A DNA stretch of 8,649 bases from Deltaproteobacteria bacterium (GCA_016283195.1 JAEEML010000163.1:1-8649), one strand, 5' to 3'. Positions 1 to 7,080 are shown, numbered from the stretch's first letter. Numbers and translations are program-made. The notes: generated by a model from the letters alone, not told the origin.

Positions 1-1563
1 AGCAGAACTTGGCGCAACCGGAGCTACAGTTTGCACCGGGACGGTAGCCATGACCGGAGCCTGTTCGGCAGTAGGCTCAGGGCGCACCAGCAGGGAATCA
101 TCGGAAAAAGATGAATTGCCGGCAGGAGCGGCTGGGGCCTCATCGTCAGGCGGGGCAAAATCATTAGTGAGCTCCAAAGCTTGGGATGGATCAACGGCAA
201 AATCTAGGTCGCTACCGCCATCTGGTGCTAAGGAGGTTGGTTCTATAAGAGTAGCGCTACTGTCTTCGGCCGTAGTACCAATGGTGTCTAAGAGATCCGG
301 TGTGCTGTCAATGAGATCGCCTGCGGCATCTGAAGTTAAATCAATGTCTTCGGCCGGTAAATCGGGCAAATCTATTGAGGCATCAATAGCCGGAGCTGGG
401 GAAGGAGCAGGTGCCGGTTCCGGGGTTATCATGGTTAAAGTATCGGCCTTGGGCATTTCCGGCGGTGGTGGCAAGGGAACTTCCGGCAAGGGTAAATCAC
501 TGATAAAAGATGGAGCCTTTTTCGGCATATCCGGCAAAGCTATGGTATCGGAATTAGCAAATTCAAAGCTTTTGTTGCCTGCCGGAGGAATTGTCGGGAT
601 CTTAGTTTCATCTAAGAGAGAGGTGTCCTTGTCTAAGCCGGCAATGGCTCCCAAATCCGGGAGAGCAATCGGTGCTTCTTCCGGAGCCTTAGTCATAGCC
701 GGAGCCGGTGGTGGCGGCGGAGCAATTGGCACAAAATCCGGGAGAGCAATCGGTGCTTCTTCCGGCGCTTGTACCTGTGCCGGAGCGGGTGGCGGCGGCG
801 GAGCAATTGGCGCAAAATCAGGCAAGGCAATCGGAGCCTCTTCCTGTGCCTTAGGCGCAGCCGGAGCCGGTGGCGGCGGCGGGGGAGCAATCGGCGCAAA
901 ATCAGGTAAAGCAATTGGCGCCTCTTCCGGAGCCTTAGCTATAGCCGGAGCCGGTGGCGGCGGCGGAGCAATTGGCGCAAAATCAGGCAAAGCAATTGGC
1001 GCTTCTTCCGGCGCTTTAGCCATAGCCGGAGCCGGCGGCGGAGCAGATAGATCAGGTAATTCTATTGGAGCATTGGCAATTGGCGGCATTAGCGGATTAT
1101 CGGCCATACCGGCGCCCATTTCCGGCAATAGAGCGGCATCAAATGATGAATCAATATCACTTGATAAATCGCTGTCGGCTTGGTCACTGCCGCTGGCGGC
1201 AAACGGTGCAAAGCCCATTTCCGGAAAAAGCACCTCTTCATTGTTTTTTACTGTCGGCACAACAGGAGCCGAAGGAACAATCGGTGCCGAGGGCATTACC
1301 GGTGCCGCCGGCATAGTAGGTGCCGCCGAACCCAGTGGGGCAATGTCCAGCGATGGCAAATCAAAATGGGCTTCAGGCTTTAAAATTTCGGTTGGTAAAC
1401 GCCGAGCCTGCTTAATTTCGGCCGCACTTGGCGGTAAAATATCACTTAAATCCGGCAACTCAATGGCATTATCATTTTTTTGTATCGGTGCCCCGCAAAA
1501 CGGACAATGGGTTGGCGTGATAGCGGCAGCCGGCAACTGTTGTTTGCACTTGGAACATTGCAT
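1..1563 (-). CDS. Zinc-ribbon protein with long Ala/Pro-rich repetitive tail (3' end outside window)
   Basis: The 521 codons read from ATG at 1563 to the window edge contain no stop, so the gene is C-terminally incomplete here. The N-terminus carries C3-x2-C6 and C20-x2-C23, a four-cysteine zinc ribbon (CSKC ... CPFCG). No signal peptide or membrane segment is visible, so the visible part should be cytoplasmic. After the ribbon the chain is low complexity and probably disordered: acidic patches, a Pro/Ala/Val stretch near residues 85-103, then five 27-28-residue repeats at about residues 165-305 rich in PPPPPAPA. A short motif, I-(A/E/D)-L-P-D-(F/L/M), occurs nine times from residue 34 to about 400. 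The ATG lies 13 nt after the stop of the cyclophilin gene, which fits an operon, and an AGG upstream is only a weak ribosome site. The family is unrecognised. Zinc-ribbon scaffold proteins of myxobacterial motility systems have a loosely similar layout, but no GYF, FHA or TonB-like domain is seen. The coding strand is secure; the function is unknown. Confidence 0.85.
   Translation of the reverse strand, partial: MQCSKCKQQLPAAAITPTHCPFCGAPIQKNDNAIELPDLSDILPPSAAEIKQARRLPTEILKPEAHFDLPSLDIAPLGSAAPTMPAAPVMPSAPIVPSAPVVPTVKNNEEVLFPEMGFAPFAASGSDQADSDLSSDIDSSFDAALLPEMGAGMADNPLMPPIANAPIELPDLSAPPPAPAMAKAPEEAPIALPDFAPIAPPPPPAPAIAKAPEEAPIALPDFAPIAPPPPPPAPAAPKAQEEAPIALPDFAPIAPPPPPAPAQVQAPEEAPIALPDFVPIAPPPPPAPAMTKAPEEAPIALPDLGAIAGLDKDTSLLDETKIPTIPPAGNKSFEFANSDTIALPDMPKKAPSFISDLPLPEVPLPPPPEMPKADTLTMITPEPAPAPSPAPAIDASIDLPDLPAEDIDLTSDAAGDLIDSTPDLLDTIGTTAEDSSATLIEPTSLAPDGGSDLDFAVDPSQALELTNDFAPPDDEAPAAPAGNSSFSDDSLLVRPEPTAEQAPVMATVPVQTVAPVAPSSA
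665..1070 (-). repeat. In-frame 81-nt tandem repeat array
   Basis: Copies begin at about 665, 746, 827, 911 and 992, giving spacings of 81, 81, 84 and 81 nt. A shortened, diverged copy follows near 1061, 69 nt further on. Each unit encodes 27 residues of the form APIALPDF-APIAPPPPPAPA followed by a variable linker and PEE or QEE. The 84-nt unit differs by one extra proline codon in the GGC-rich (minus strand CCG) tract. All units stay in frame with the zinc-ribbon gene. Confidence 0.9.
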
Positions 1564-1576
1564 TGTTTTGGCCTTT

Positions 1577-2170
1577 TTATTTGTTGTAATATTCTATTTC
1601 CACTTTTTCTAAAACAACATCATTTATAGGGCGATCACCAGGAAGAGTAGGAACATTAGCTATCCGGCTGACAACCTCTAAACCCTCGATAATTTTGCCA
1701 AATACGGCATGATGATCATCGAGCCACGGAGTGGCTACCTCGGTGATAAAAAATTGTGAGCCGTTGCTGGATGGGCCGGCATTGGCCATAGAGAGCACAC
1801 CGGGGCCATCATGGCGCAGAGCTTTGTTAAATTCATCGCCAAAGCGATAACCCGGGCCACCGCGGCCGTTACCGAGAGGATCGCCGCCCTGGATCATAAA
1901 TTCCGGAATAACACGGTGAAAAATGGTGCCATCATAGAGTGGGCGGTTGGTCTTTTCGCCGGTTTTGGGATCTTCCCAGGCGATTTTCCCCTGAGCCAGG
2001 CCGATAAAATTAGAGACTGTGCGCGGGGCATCGTGGCAGAATAGCTCGGCTGTCATGTCGCCGAGGTTAGTATGAAAATGGGCTCTAATACCTTGATTAG
2101 AGGCAAATTCTTCAACATATGGAGGCTCGTTACCGGTGAATTGTGGACCCTTTTTCCCAAATATTCCCAT
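1577..2170 (-). CDS. Cyclophilin-type peptidyl-prolyl cis-trans isomerase
   Basis: This enzyme interconverts cis and trans prolyl bonds and helps proteins fold. The 197 residues contain the cyclophilin core from about residue 28. It shows FHRVIPEFMIQGGD (catalytic R86, with F91, M92 and Q94), MANAGPSSNGSQFFIT (Q139, F141), W149 and H154, the counterparts of R55, F60, M61, Q63, Q111, F113, W121 and H126 of human cyclophilin A. All expected active-site residues are present, including the tryptophan linked to cyclosporin binding. There is no signal peptide, so it should act in the cytoplasm. A charged 27-residue N-terminal extension precedes the core. The start is well supported: GGAG lies 8 nt upstream, and the ATG shares its A with the stop of the preceding gene (TAATG), implying translational coupling. 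It sits directly upstream of a gene for an extremely proline-rich protein. The closest named types are PpiA/PpiB; a specific symbol is not justified. Confidence 0.95.
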   Translation of the reverse strand: MGIFGKKGPQFTGNEPPYVEEFASNQGIRAHFHTNLGDMTAELFCHDAPRTVSNFIGLAQGKIAWEDPKTGEKTNRPLYDGTIFHRVIPEFMIQGGDPLGNGRGGPGYRFGDEFNKALRHDGPGVLSMANAGPSSNGSQFFITEVATPWLDDHHAVFGKIIEGLEVVSRIANVPTLPGDRPINDVVLEKVEIEYYNK

Positions 2171-2925
2171 TAGTTACTCCTTAATACCCCTAGCTGGCTA
2201 TTGGGGCCGATTATTTTAGCCGCCTGTTTGCGGTGGCGAATAAAGGCAATTAAATTTACACAAAATACCAGGCCCAGAACAGAAAAAACAATCGCGTATG
2301 GCAGGCGGTTTTCTCCCGGCTTCTGGCCAACTTGGATAAAACGTACGTTGTCACCCACGTTAAAGAGGTACTTTGTGCGGTAAAAATCGAGCAAAGAATT
2401 AAAGCTGCGGTCTATGCGGGCATCAACTACGCGGCCGCTGACTTTAACTTCCTGCATTGGTTCATATTTTTTGCCTTCTTCGGCTTCCAGAAAAACTCGG
2501 CTGCCTGCCAGGTGAAAATAATGATACTCGCGAATATTGGGGTTTAAATTGCGCATTCTTTTTACGGAAGCTGCTCTGTGGTCGGTTACCCCTTCGATAG
2601 TTACAAAATCATTATGGTGCAATTTGTTAATATCGAGAGCATCGGCAGCCCCCAAAGCCAGAGGCTGGCGAACCGGGGCAAAGTGGTAGGCCAGCTCATC
2701 GCGCGTATCCAGCACAAAATAGGCTGAAAGAAGGCAAAAAGAAAACATAATCAACAAGTTAAAGCGCTCACGCTGGCGGTGACGACGAAATTTGCGAATC
2801 TTTTGATAGAGCTCTTCGTCATTGGCATTTTTGGCGGCTTCTTCCAAACTATCAAGATCCGCCACCAAGCGTTGATTACCAAAATAATCAAAATCTTTAA
2901 GAGAATGCACTTTCTTTTGGCTCAT
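2170..2925 (-). CDS. Membrane-hairpin protein with an unrecognised extracytoplasmic domain
   Basis: The 251-residue product belongs to no family I recognise. Visible layout: a charged N-terminal region with a probable amphipathic helix (about 20-46), a basic stretch RKFRRHRQRER (44-54), a membrane segment at about 55-72, a soluble region at about 73-207, a second membrane segment at about 208-228, and a basic tail beginning RHRKQ. The positive-inside rule puts both ends in the cytoplasm and the middle 135 residues outside it. That domain has alternating hydrophobic strands (DFVTIEGVTD, SRVFLEAEE, EVKVSGRVVDA, DNVRFIQVG) and may be a small beta barrel of OB type, which is inference. The ATG overlaps the stop of the upstream 32-codon gene (ATGA). 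A good ribosome site, TAAGG, lies 7 nt before it inside that gene, and the stop overlaps the cyclophilin start. The position between a lipoprotein gene and a cyclophilin gene suggests an envelope-associated role. Confidence 0.88.
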   Translation of the reverse strand: MSQKKVHSLKDFDYFGNQRLVADLDSLEEAAKNANDEELYQKIRKFRRHRQRERFNLLIMFSFCLLSAYFVLDTRDELAYHFAPVRQPLALGAADALDINKLHHNDFVTIEGVTDHRAASVKRMRNLNPNIREYHYFHLAGSRVFLEAEEGKKYEPMQEVKVSGRVVDARIDRSFNSLLDFYRTKYLFNVGDNVRFIQVGQKPGENRLPYAIVFSVLGLVFCVNLIAFIRHRKQAAKIIGPNSQLGVLRSN

Positions 2926-3020
2926 AAAACTGCCTTACCTAAAGCGCCAATAGTCATGGCGATGCCAGAGAATAGCGGAAACAGAAGGAGTTTTAAAGGA
3001 ATTTTTTTTATCTGCAACAT
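2922..3020 (-). CDS. 32-aa hydrophobic microprotein, probable single-pass membrane peptide
   Basis: This short frame starts at ATG 3020, ten nt after the stop of the lipoprotein gene, and ends in TGA overlapping the next ATG (ATGA). The product begins MLQIKKIPLK and continues as one hydrophobic segment (about residues 9-28) ending KAVL. That is the layout of a small inner-membrane peptide with a basic, cytoplasmic N-terminus. Support comes from position: it fills the whole gap between two genes, with the spacing and overlap typical of coupled genes. No strong ribosome site precedes it, so translation may rely on ribosomes finishing the lipoprotein gene. The frame also stays open upstream into the lipoprotein gene, but that part is out of frame with the Cys-rich coding and is not credible. 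An alternative is that this is only a leader that couples translation of the 251-residue protein. Confidence 0.6.
   Translation of the reverse strand: MLQIKKIPLKLLLFPLFSGIAMTIGALGKAVL
2933..2937 (-). promoter_or_regulatory. Ribosome binding site of the 251-aa membrane protein gene
   Basis: On the minus strand TAAGG lies 7 nt before the ATG at 2925. The site is inside the 32-codon gene, so ribosomes translating that gene would pass over it. This fixes the start of the 251-residue protein. Confidence 0.65.
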
Positions 3021-3030
3021 GGTGACCAAT

Positions 3031-5040
3031 TTAGCTTTTTTTATAACATTTTCCCACGATGGTAAGGCAGGAATAGCCGCCGGCGCAATGTTCATCCTTT
3101 TCGCAGCCGCAGCTACCGATAGACGAGTCTGCATCTTTATTGCATTTATGGCCAAGTGTTTCTGCGCAATCTTCATCTTTTTGGCAACCGCAAACGCGAT
3201 ATGGATCATCGCGCTCTACTGTGAGGCATAGCTTACCGGCATTATTTCCGGCGCATTGCTCATTTGTGAGGCAGACGTTGCAAGTTTTCCAGGTCGGATC
3301 GCAAACTGTAAAGCCCGGATTATTGGTACAATCGCTATCGGTGCGGCACTCTATGCAGCTGCCGGCCTGGCAATACTTATGATAGGCATCATTCCGCGGG
3401 CAATCATCGGCCGTATCGCAGGCCGAGTGGTAACAAAGATGGCCTGAGCAAATGTAGTCGCCGGCTTCTCCGCCGTGGAAGGAGGCACAATTAGCGGCAT
3501 TTTTACACTCAAAAGTGCAAAAGTTCTTCTCGGCGTTGGCGTTTGTGATGCTGCAAAAATAGTCAAAATTATCTCTTATATTGCAATCGAGATAATCCAG
3601 GCAAGGCTCGGAAACGGCAGCTTTATAGGCCCTGAAAGAGCTATCCAAATAGCAGTATTTATTGCACTTTGTTCTTGGATAAGCCACTTTGTTGCACTCG
3701 CTGCCTGTGGTGCAGGCTACACCGTTTTCGGCCTTTATATTTATTTCATAGGTGCTGGGAGTGTCAGCGGTGACATCGGTTAAGATAGCATTTAGGTCCT
3801 TGGAACCATCGTATTCCAGGGCCAGGGAAAATCTGGATACCATAAAGAGCAGGGGCTTTGAAGCCGGCCATTTGAGTGCGCGAAAAGTGATGAGTAGATT
3901 ACATTCTTTGGTGAATTTTGTGTCTGTGCAGGTCTCTTTGCCGCTTGCATCAGTGGTGCAATTTGCCGGTATTTGTTTGCCTTTTTGGCAAAGTTCCCAA
4001 TCAGCTATATCGAAGCTGCCGCCATCTAAAATACGTCCGCTGGCGGGGTCTAAAAGTGAGCCGATGAAGTAGAGCGAGGAAGAGCCGGTGACAGTGATTT
4101 CCACATCAATCACCGAGTCGCTGGAGCTATCTACCTCAATTTGATAAAAATCGCCTTCGCCCTTATTGCAAACCTTAAGATTTTTTTGCTCAAAGGATTC
4201 ACCGGGCTTTATTTTAATAGCGTAAGGTGCCAGAAAATTATCATTATTTTGCGTAGTTTCGGCAACTGCTTCCAGCAGATCATCATCGCCACCGCAGTGC
4301 TCGGCAATCTCTGCCTCCGACGTGCAATAGCGGGTAATGTCAAAATTCTGATCATCTCTGGTGATGGTGCATCTGGGTGAATTTTCTTTAAAAATAGCAC
4401 AATCATTATTTGTAAGGCATTCACCCCATACGCATTTTTTGCTATCAGGGGCGCAGGAGAGCTCCACATAATGGCAATCATCATTCGTTTGGCAATATGT
4501 GGTACAAACACCGCCTAAATAGATGTTGCAATATTTCCCGGTGTCGCATTCTTCATCGCTGGAGCAAGTCGGTATGCCGGTGACAGTTAGAGTGTAGGGC
4601 ACGCCATGCGAAGTTGATACTTTATAGCCAAAAGCGGCAATGTAATATTCTCCGGGCGCCAGTGATAAATCCTCAATAATTTCCGGGTTATTATAGTAAG
4701 TACTGGCCAGTTCCTCCTCATCTTCGTCTAAAATGTATAAATCCAGGTCATCGGCTTCGTCGAAGGAAAGAGTCACGGTGTAGATGGTGGCAATATCCAC
4801 GGTTAATTTGTACATCATAACGCCGTCATAACAAATATAACCACTGTGACTAAAATTGGTGCCATCGGTTATATTGATGGCATTTTCAAAAGTTTCATAA
4901 TCCTTAGAACACTTGGAAGAGGTGGGAGCAGGGGGAGCCGGAATGTTCGGTGGCCGCTTGATTTCGTCTTCGGGATGGTGACAAGCGGAGGCTAATAAGG
5001 AAAAAACAAAAGCAAGCGCTATGTATTTATTTTTGAACAT
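3031..5040 (-). CDS. Cysteine-rich lipoprotein with PPC-like beta domain
   Basis: The 669-residue product starts with a lipoprotein signal peptide: basic MFKNK, a hydrophobic core, and lipobox LASAC with the lipid-bearing cysteine at C20. The following H21 does not match the inner-membrane Asp+2 signal, so outer-membrane or surface placement is likely. A Pro-rich linker (29-40) leads to a domain at about 45-155 with DDLDLYILDEDEEEL and APGEYYIAAFG, resembling bacterial pre-peptidase C-terminal (PPC) beta-sandwich domains. Cys modules follow (156-250; for example SSDEECDTGKYC), then a second, Cys-poorer beta region (about 265-437), then dense Cys modules to the end (438-669). These modules, with repeated DxxC and GxC spacing, resemble the Dickkopf-like Cys repeats common in Myxococcota secreted proteins. 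Disulfides outside the cytoplasm are expected. No protease or other enzyme motif is seen, so binding or adhesion is a guess. GGAG lies 10 nt before the ATG. It is the first gene of the probable five-gene operon. Confidence 0.9.
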   Translation of the reverse strand: MFKNKYIALAFVFSLLASACHHPEDEIKRPPNIPAPPAPTSSKCSKDYETFENAINITDGTNFSHSGYICYDGVMMYKLTVDIATIYTVTLSFDEADDLDLYILDEDEEELASTYYNNPEIIEDLSLAPGEYYIAAFGYKVSTSHGVPYTLTVTGIPTCSSDEECDTGKYCNIYLGGVCTTYCQTNDDCHYVELSCAPDSKKCVWGECLTNNDCAIFKENSPRCTITRDDQNFDITRYCTSEAEIAEHCGGDDDLLEAVAETTQNNDNFLAPYAIKIKPGESFEQKNLKVCNKGEGDFYQIEVDSSSDSVIDVEITVTGSSSLYFIGSLLDPASGRILDGGSFDIADWELCQKGKQIPANCTTDASGKETCTDTKFTKECNLLITFRALKWPASKPLLFMVSRFSLALEYDGSKDLNAILTDVTADTPSTYEINIKAENGVACTTGSECNKVAYPRTKCNKYCYLDSSFRAYKAAVSEPCLDYLDCNIRDNFDYFCSITNANAEKNFCTFECKNAANCASFHGGEAGDYICSGHLCYHSACDTADDCPRNDAYHKYCQAGSCIECRTDSDCTNNPGFTVCDPTWKTCNVCLTNEQCAGNNAGKLCLTVERDDPYRVCGCQKDEDCAETLGHKCNKDADSSIGSCGCEKDEHCAGGYSCLTIVGKCYKKS

Positions 5041-5090
5041 AATTTATTGACTCCGATAAAATGGCGCAAAGAAAACGCGCAAACAAGCTG

Positions 5091-5119
5091 GTTATAGCCT
5101 TTTTTGTTAAAAGCTACAA
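5091..5119 (-). promoter_or_regulatory. Candidate sigma70-type promoter for the lipoprotein operon
   Basis: On the minus strand a -35 TTGTAG (5119-5114; three of six consensus bases) and a -10 TATAAC (5096-5091; five of six) are separated by 17 nt. This would start transcription near 5084, leaving a leader of about 45 nt that contains the GGAG ribosome site at 5054-5051. It is the best match in the divergent gap but the -35 is weak. Confidence 0.45.
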
Positions 5120-5165
5120 TGACAATTATCTAATTAAAGAGGTGAAAAAAATCTGAAAAAATAGC

Positions 5166-5194
5166 TTGACTTGGTAAAAGAACTTCACTAGAAG
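5166..5194 (+). promoter_or_regulatory. Candidate promoter for tRNA-Leu and glnS
   Basis: TTGACT (5166-5171, five of six consensus) and TAGAAG (5189-5194, four of six) are separated by 17 nt. The start would fall near 5201, only a few bases before the mature tRNA 5' end at 5205. An A-rich stretch precedes the -35 box. No other promoter is apparent between the tRNA and glnS. Confidence 0.65.
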
Positions 5195-5204
5195 GAGTTT
5201 CGGC

Positions 5205-5289
5205 GCCCAGATGGCGGAACTGGTAGACGCGCACGGTTCAGGTCCGTGTTCCTCACGGAATGGGAGTTCGATTCTCCCTCTGGGCACCA
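5205..5289 (+). tRNA. tRNA-Leu (anticodon CAG)
   Basis: The 85-nt gene folds into a complete class II cloverleaf. The acceptor stem GCCCAGA (5205-5211) pairs perfectly with TCTGGGC (5279-5285). The anticodon stem is CACGG/CCGTG (5232-5236 with 5244-5248) around loop TTCAGGT, with CAG at 5239-5241, reading the leucine codon CUG. A long variable arm with a TTCC/GGAA stem (about 5249-5261), typical of tRNA-Leu, precedes the T arm GGGAG-TTCGATT-CTCCC (5262-5278). Discriminator A5286 is the base expected for leucine tRNAs, and CCA is encoded at 5287-5289. Confidence 0.98.
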
Positions 5290-5316
5290 TTTAATTTGTT
5301 CCTCTCTTTTTTATTC

Positions 5317-5324
5317 AAAGGAAA
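5317..5324 (+). promoter_or_regulatory. Ribosome binding site that sets the glnS start
   Basis: AAAGGAAA ends 7 nt before the ATG at 5332. The frame is also open upstream to an ATG at 5260, but that ATG lies inside the tRNA and has no ribosome site, so 5332 is the proper start. Confidence 0.8.
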
Positions 5325-5331
5325 ATCACCC

Positions 5332-7038
5332 ATGGAAGCGGAAAAAACTTTGACCTCTGATGAAGCGTCAATGGCAAAAAGTTCTAATTTCATTAAGGAA
5401 ATAATAGCAGAAGATTTAAAGGCCGGGAAAAACGGCGGGCAGATTGTCACCAGATTTCCCCCTGAGCCCAACGGCTATTTGCACATCGGCCATGCCAAAG
5501 CTTTTTGCCTCGATTTTGGCCTGGCTAAAGAATTTGGCGGCCATTGCAACCTGCGCCTCGATGATACCAACCCCACCAAAGAAGATACCGAGTATGTGGA
5601 TGCTATTAAAGAGGATATTCACTGGCTGGGCTTTGATTGGGGCGACCATGAGTATTTTGCCTCCGACTATTTTGAGCAGCTTTATGAATGGGCTATCTAT
5701 TTGATTAAGCAGGGCAAAGCTTATGTGGATGATTCCACTGCCGAGGAGATCAAAGCCAGCCGTGGTACCCTCACTGAGCCGGGCAAACCCAGTAAATACC
5801 GCGATCGCTCAGTGGAGGAAAATCTGGATCTCTTTACCAGAATGCGGGCCGGCGAATTTGCTGATGGATCCAAGGTGCTAAGGGCCAAAATTGACATGGC
5901 TTCGCCCAATATTAACCTGCGTGACCCCACCATGTACCGCATTCGCCGCTTTCACCACCACCGCACCGGCGACAAATGGTGCATTTATCCTATGTATGAT
6001 TTTGCTCATGGCCAGAGCGATGCCATTGAAGGCGTGACGCACTCCATCTGTACTCTGGAATTTGAAATTCACCGCCCGCTTTACGACTGGTTTATTGCTA
6101 ACTTGCCGGTGCCGGCTAAGCCGCGCCAAATTGAGTTTGCCCGCCTTAATCTCACCTATACAGTTATGAGTAAGCGTAAGCTCTTAAAACTGGTGCAAGA
6201 AAAATATGTAAATGGCTGGGATGATCCGCGGATGCCCACTATTGCCGGACTCCGCCGCCGTGGCTATACTCCTGAATCTATTAGAAATTTTGCCGAGCGC
6301 ATTGGTGTGGCCAAGCGCGATTCCACGGTGGATGTAGCTCTTCTTGAGCACTGCGTGCGCGATGACCTTAATACCAAAGCGCCGCGCCTCATGGCAGTGC
6401 TCCATCCCCTAAAACTTATTATTGATAATTATCCGGAAGGGCAGGAAGAAAAGCTCACCGCTATCAATAACCCGGAAGATGAGAGCGCCGGCACCCGCGA
6501 GCTCACTTTTGGGCGCGAGCTCTTTATTGAGCGCGATGATTTTATGGAAGACCCGCCCAAAAAATATTTCCGCCTCTCTATTGGCAAAGAAGTGCGTCTG
6601 CGCTATGGCTACTATGTAACAGCTACCTCTGTTGATAAAGATGCCGAGGGCAATATCACGGCTGTGCACTGTACTTATGACCCGGCCACCAAGGGCGGCA
6701 GCTCGCCTGATGGGCGCAAAGTTAAAGGCACTATTCATTGGGTAAATGCCAAAACGGCGCTTTCAGCCGAAGTGCGCCTTTATGACCGCCTCTTTACTAA
6801 AGAAAACCCGGAAGAAGTGGCGGAAGGGGAAGACTTTACCGCCAATTTAAATCCCAATAGTCTGGAAATTCTGTCTGATGTGCTTATTGAGCCCGATTTG
6901 GCCAAAGTGCAAGTGGGCGACCATGTGCAATTTGAGCGCCAGGGCTATTTCACTTTAGATAAAGACAGCTCAAAAGAGCACCTCGTATTTAACCGCACTG
7001 TAGCGCTCAAAGATTCTTGGGCCAAGATAGCCGGGTAA
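5332..7038 (+). CDS. glnS: Glutaminyl-tRNA synthetase
   Basis: This enzyme charges tRNA-Gln with glutamine using ATP, in the cytoplasm. The 568-residue product is close in length to the E. coli enzyme (about 554) and aligns with it almost throughout. The class I signatures are intact: [13 protein letters not shown] (42-54, HIGH at 51-54) and VMSKRK (278-283). Residues D77 and Y222 match D66 and Y211 of E. coli GlnRS, which set glutamine specificity. The stretches [10 protein letters not shown] and [10 protein letters not shown] also separate it from GluRS. The C-terminal beta-barrel anticodon-binding region is present to the end ([12 protein letters not shown]). No C-terminal YqeY or GatB-like extension is present. 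ATG 5332 follows a good ribosome site. The gene starts 42 nt after tRNA-Leu in the same direction and probably shares its promoter. Having GlnRS means this lineage need not rely on the Gln-tRNA transamidation route for tRNA-Gln. Confidence 0.98.
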   Translation: MEAEKTLTSDEASMAKSSNFIKEIIAEDLKAGKNGGQIVTRFPPEPNGYLHIGHAKAFCLDFGLAKEFGGHCNLRLDDTNPTKEDTEYVDAIKEDIHWLGFDWGDHEYFASDYFEQLYEWAIYLIKQGKAYVDDSTAEEIKASRGTLTEPGKPSKYRDRSVEENLDLFTRMRAGEFADGSKVLRAKIDMASPNINLRDPTMYRIRRFHHHRTGDKWCIYPMYDFAHGQSDAIEGVTHSICTLEFEIHRPLYDWFIANLPVPAKPRQIEFARLNLTYTVMSKRKLLKLVQEKYVNGWDDPRMPTIAGLRRRGYTPESIRNFAERIGVAKRDSTVDVALLEHCVRDDLNTKAPRLMAVLHPLKLIIDNYPEGQEEKLTAINNPEDESAGTRELTFGRELFIERDDFMEDPPKKYFRLSIGKEVRLRYGYYVTATSVDKDAEGNITAVHCTYDPATKGGSSPDGRKVKGTIHWVNAKTALSAEVRLYDRLFTKENPEEVAEGEDFTANLNPNSLEILSDVLIEPDLAKVQVGDHVQFERQGYFTLDKDSSKEHLVFNRTVALKDSWAKIAG

Positions 7039-7080
7039 GCTTGGATAAGCTTCTTCTTTCTTCCACCTCGTCAAAATAAC

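Noticed and set aside
661-1070. Regular repeats near 81 nt considered as a CRISPR array.
   Set aside because: The repeats are contiguous, coding, in frame and have no unique spacers; they encode a protein repeat.
50-1612. A 520-codon plus-strand frame starting with ATG, rich in Gly, Ala and Ser.
   Set aside because: It is antisense to the zinc-ribbon gene and arises from that gene's Ala/Pro codon bias and repeats. The minus frame has a zinc ribbon, operon spacing and no stop; the plus frame shows no domain and overlaps the cyclophilin end.
2922-3209. A 95-codon minus frame extending the microprotein upstream.
   Set aside because: The upstream two thirds overlap the lipoprotein gene out of frame with its well-supported Cys modules; only the last 32 codons are plausible.
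5260-5331. An upstream in-frame ATG that would extend glnS by 24 residues.
   Set aside because: It lies inside the tRNA-Leu variable arm, has no ribosome site, and the added residues do not match GlnRS N-termini.
7037-7052. AAGCTT-GGAT-AAGCTT as a glnS terminator.
   Set aside because: A six-pair stem overlapping the stop codon and followed by CTTCTTTCTTCC rather than a T-run is too weak; the hairpin at 7081-7107 is the better candidate.
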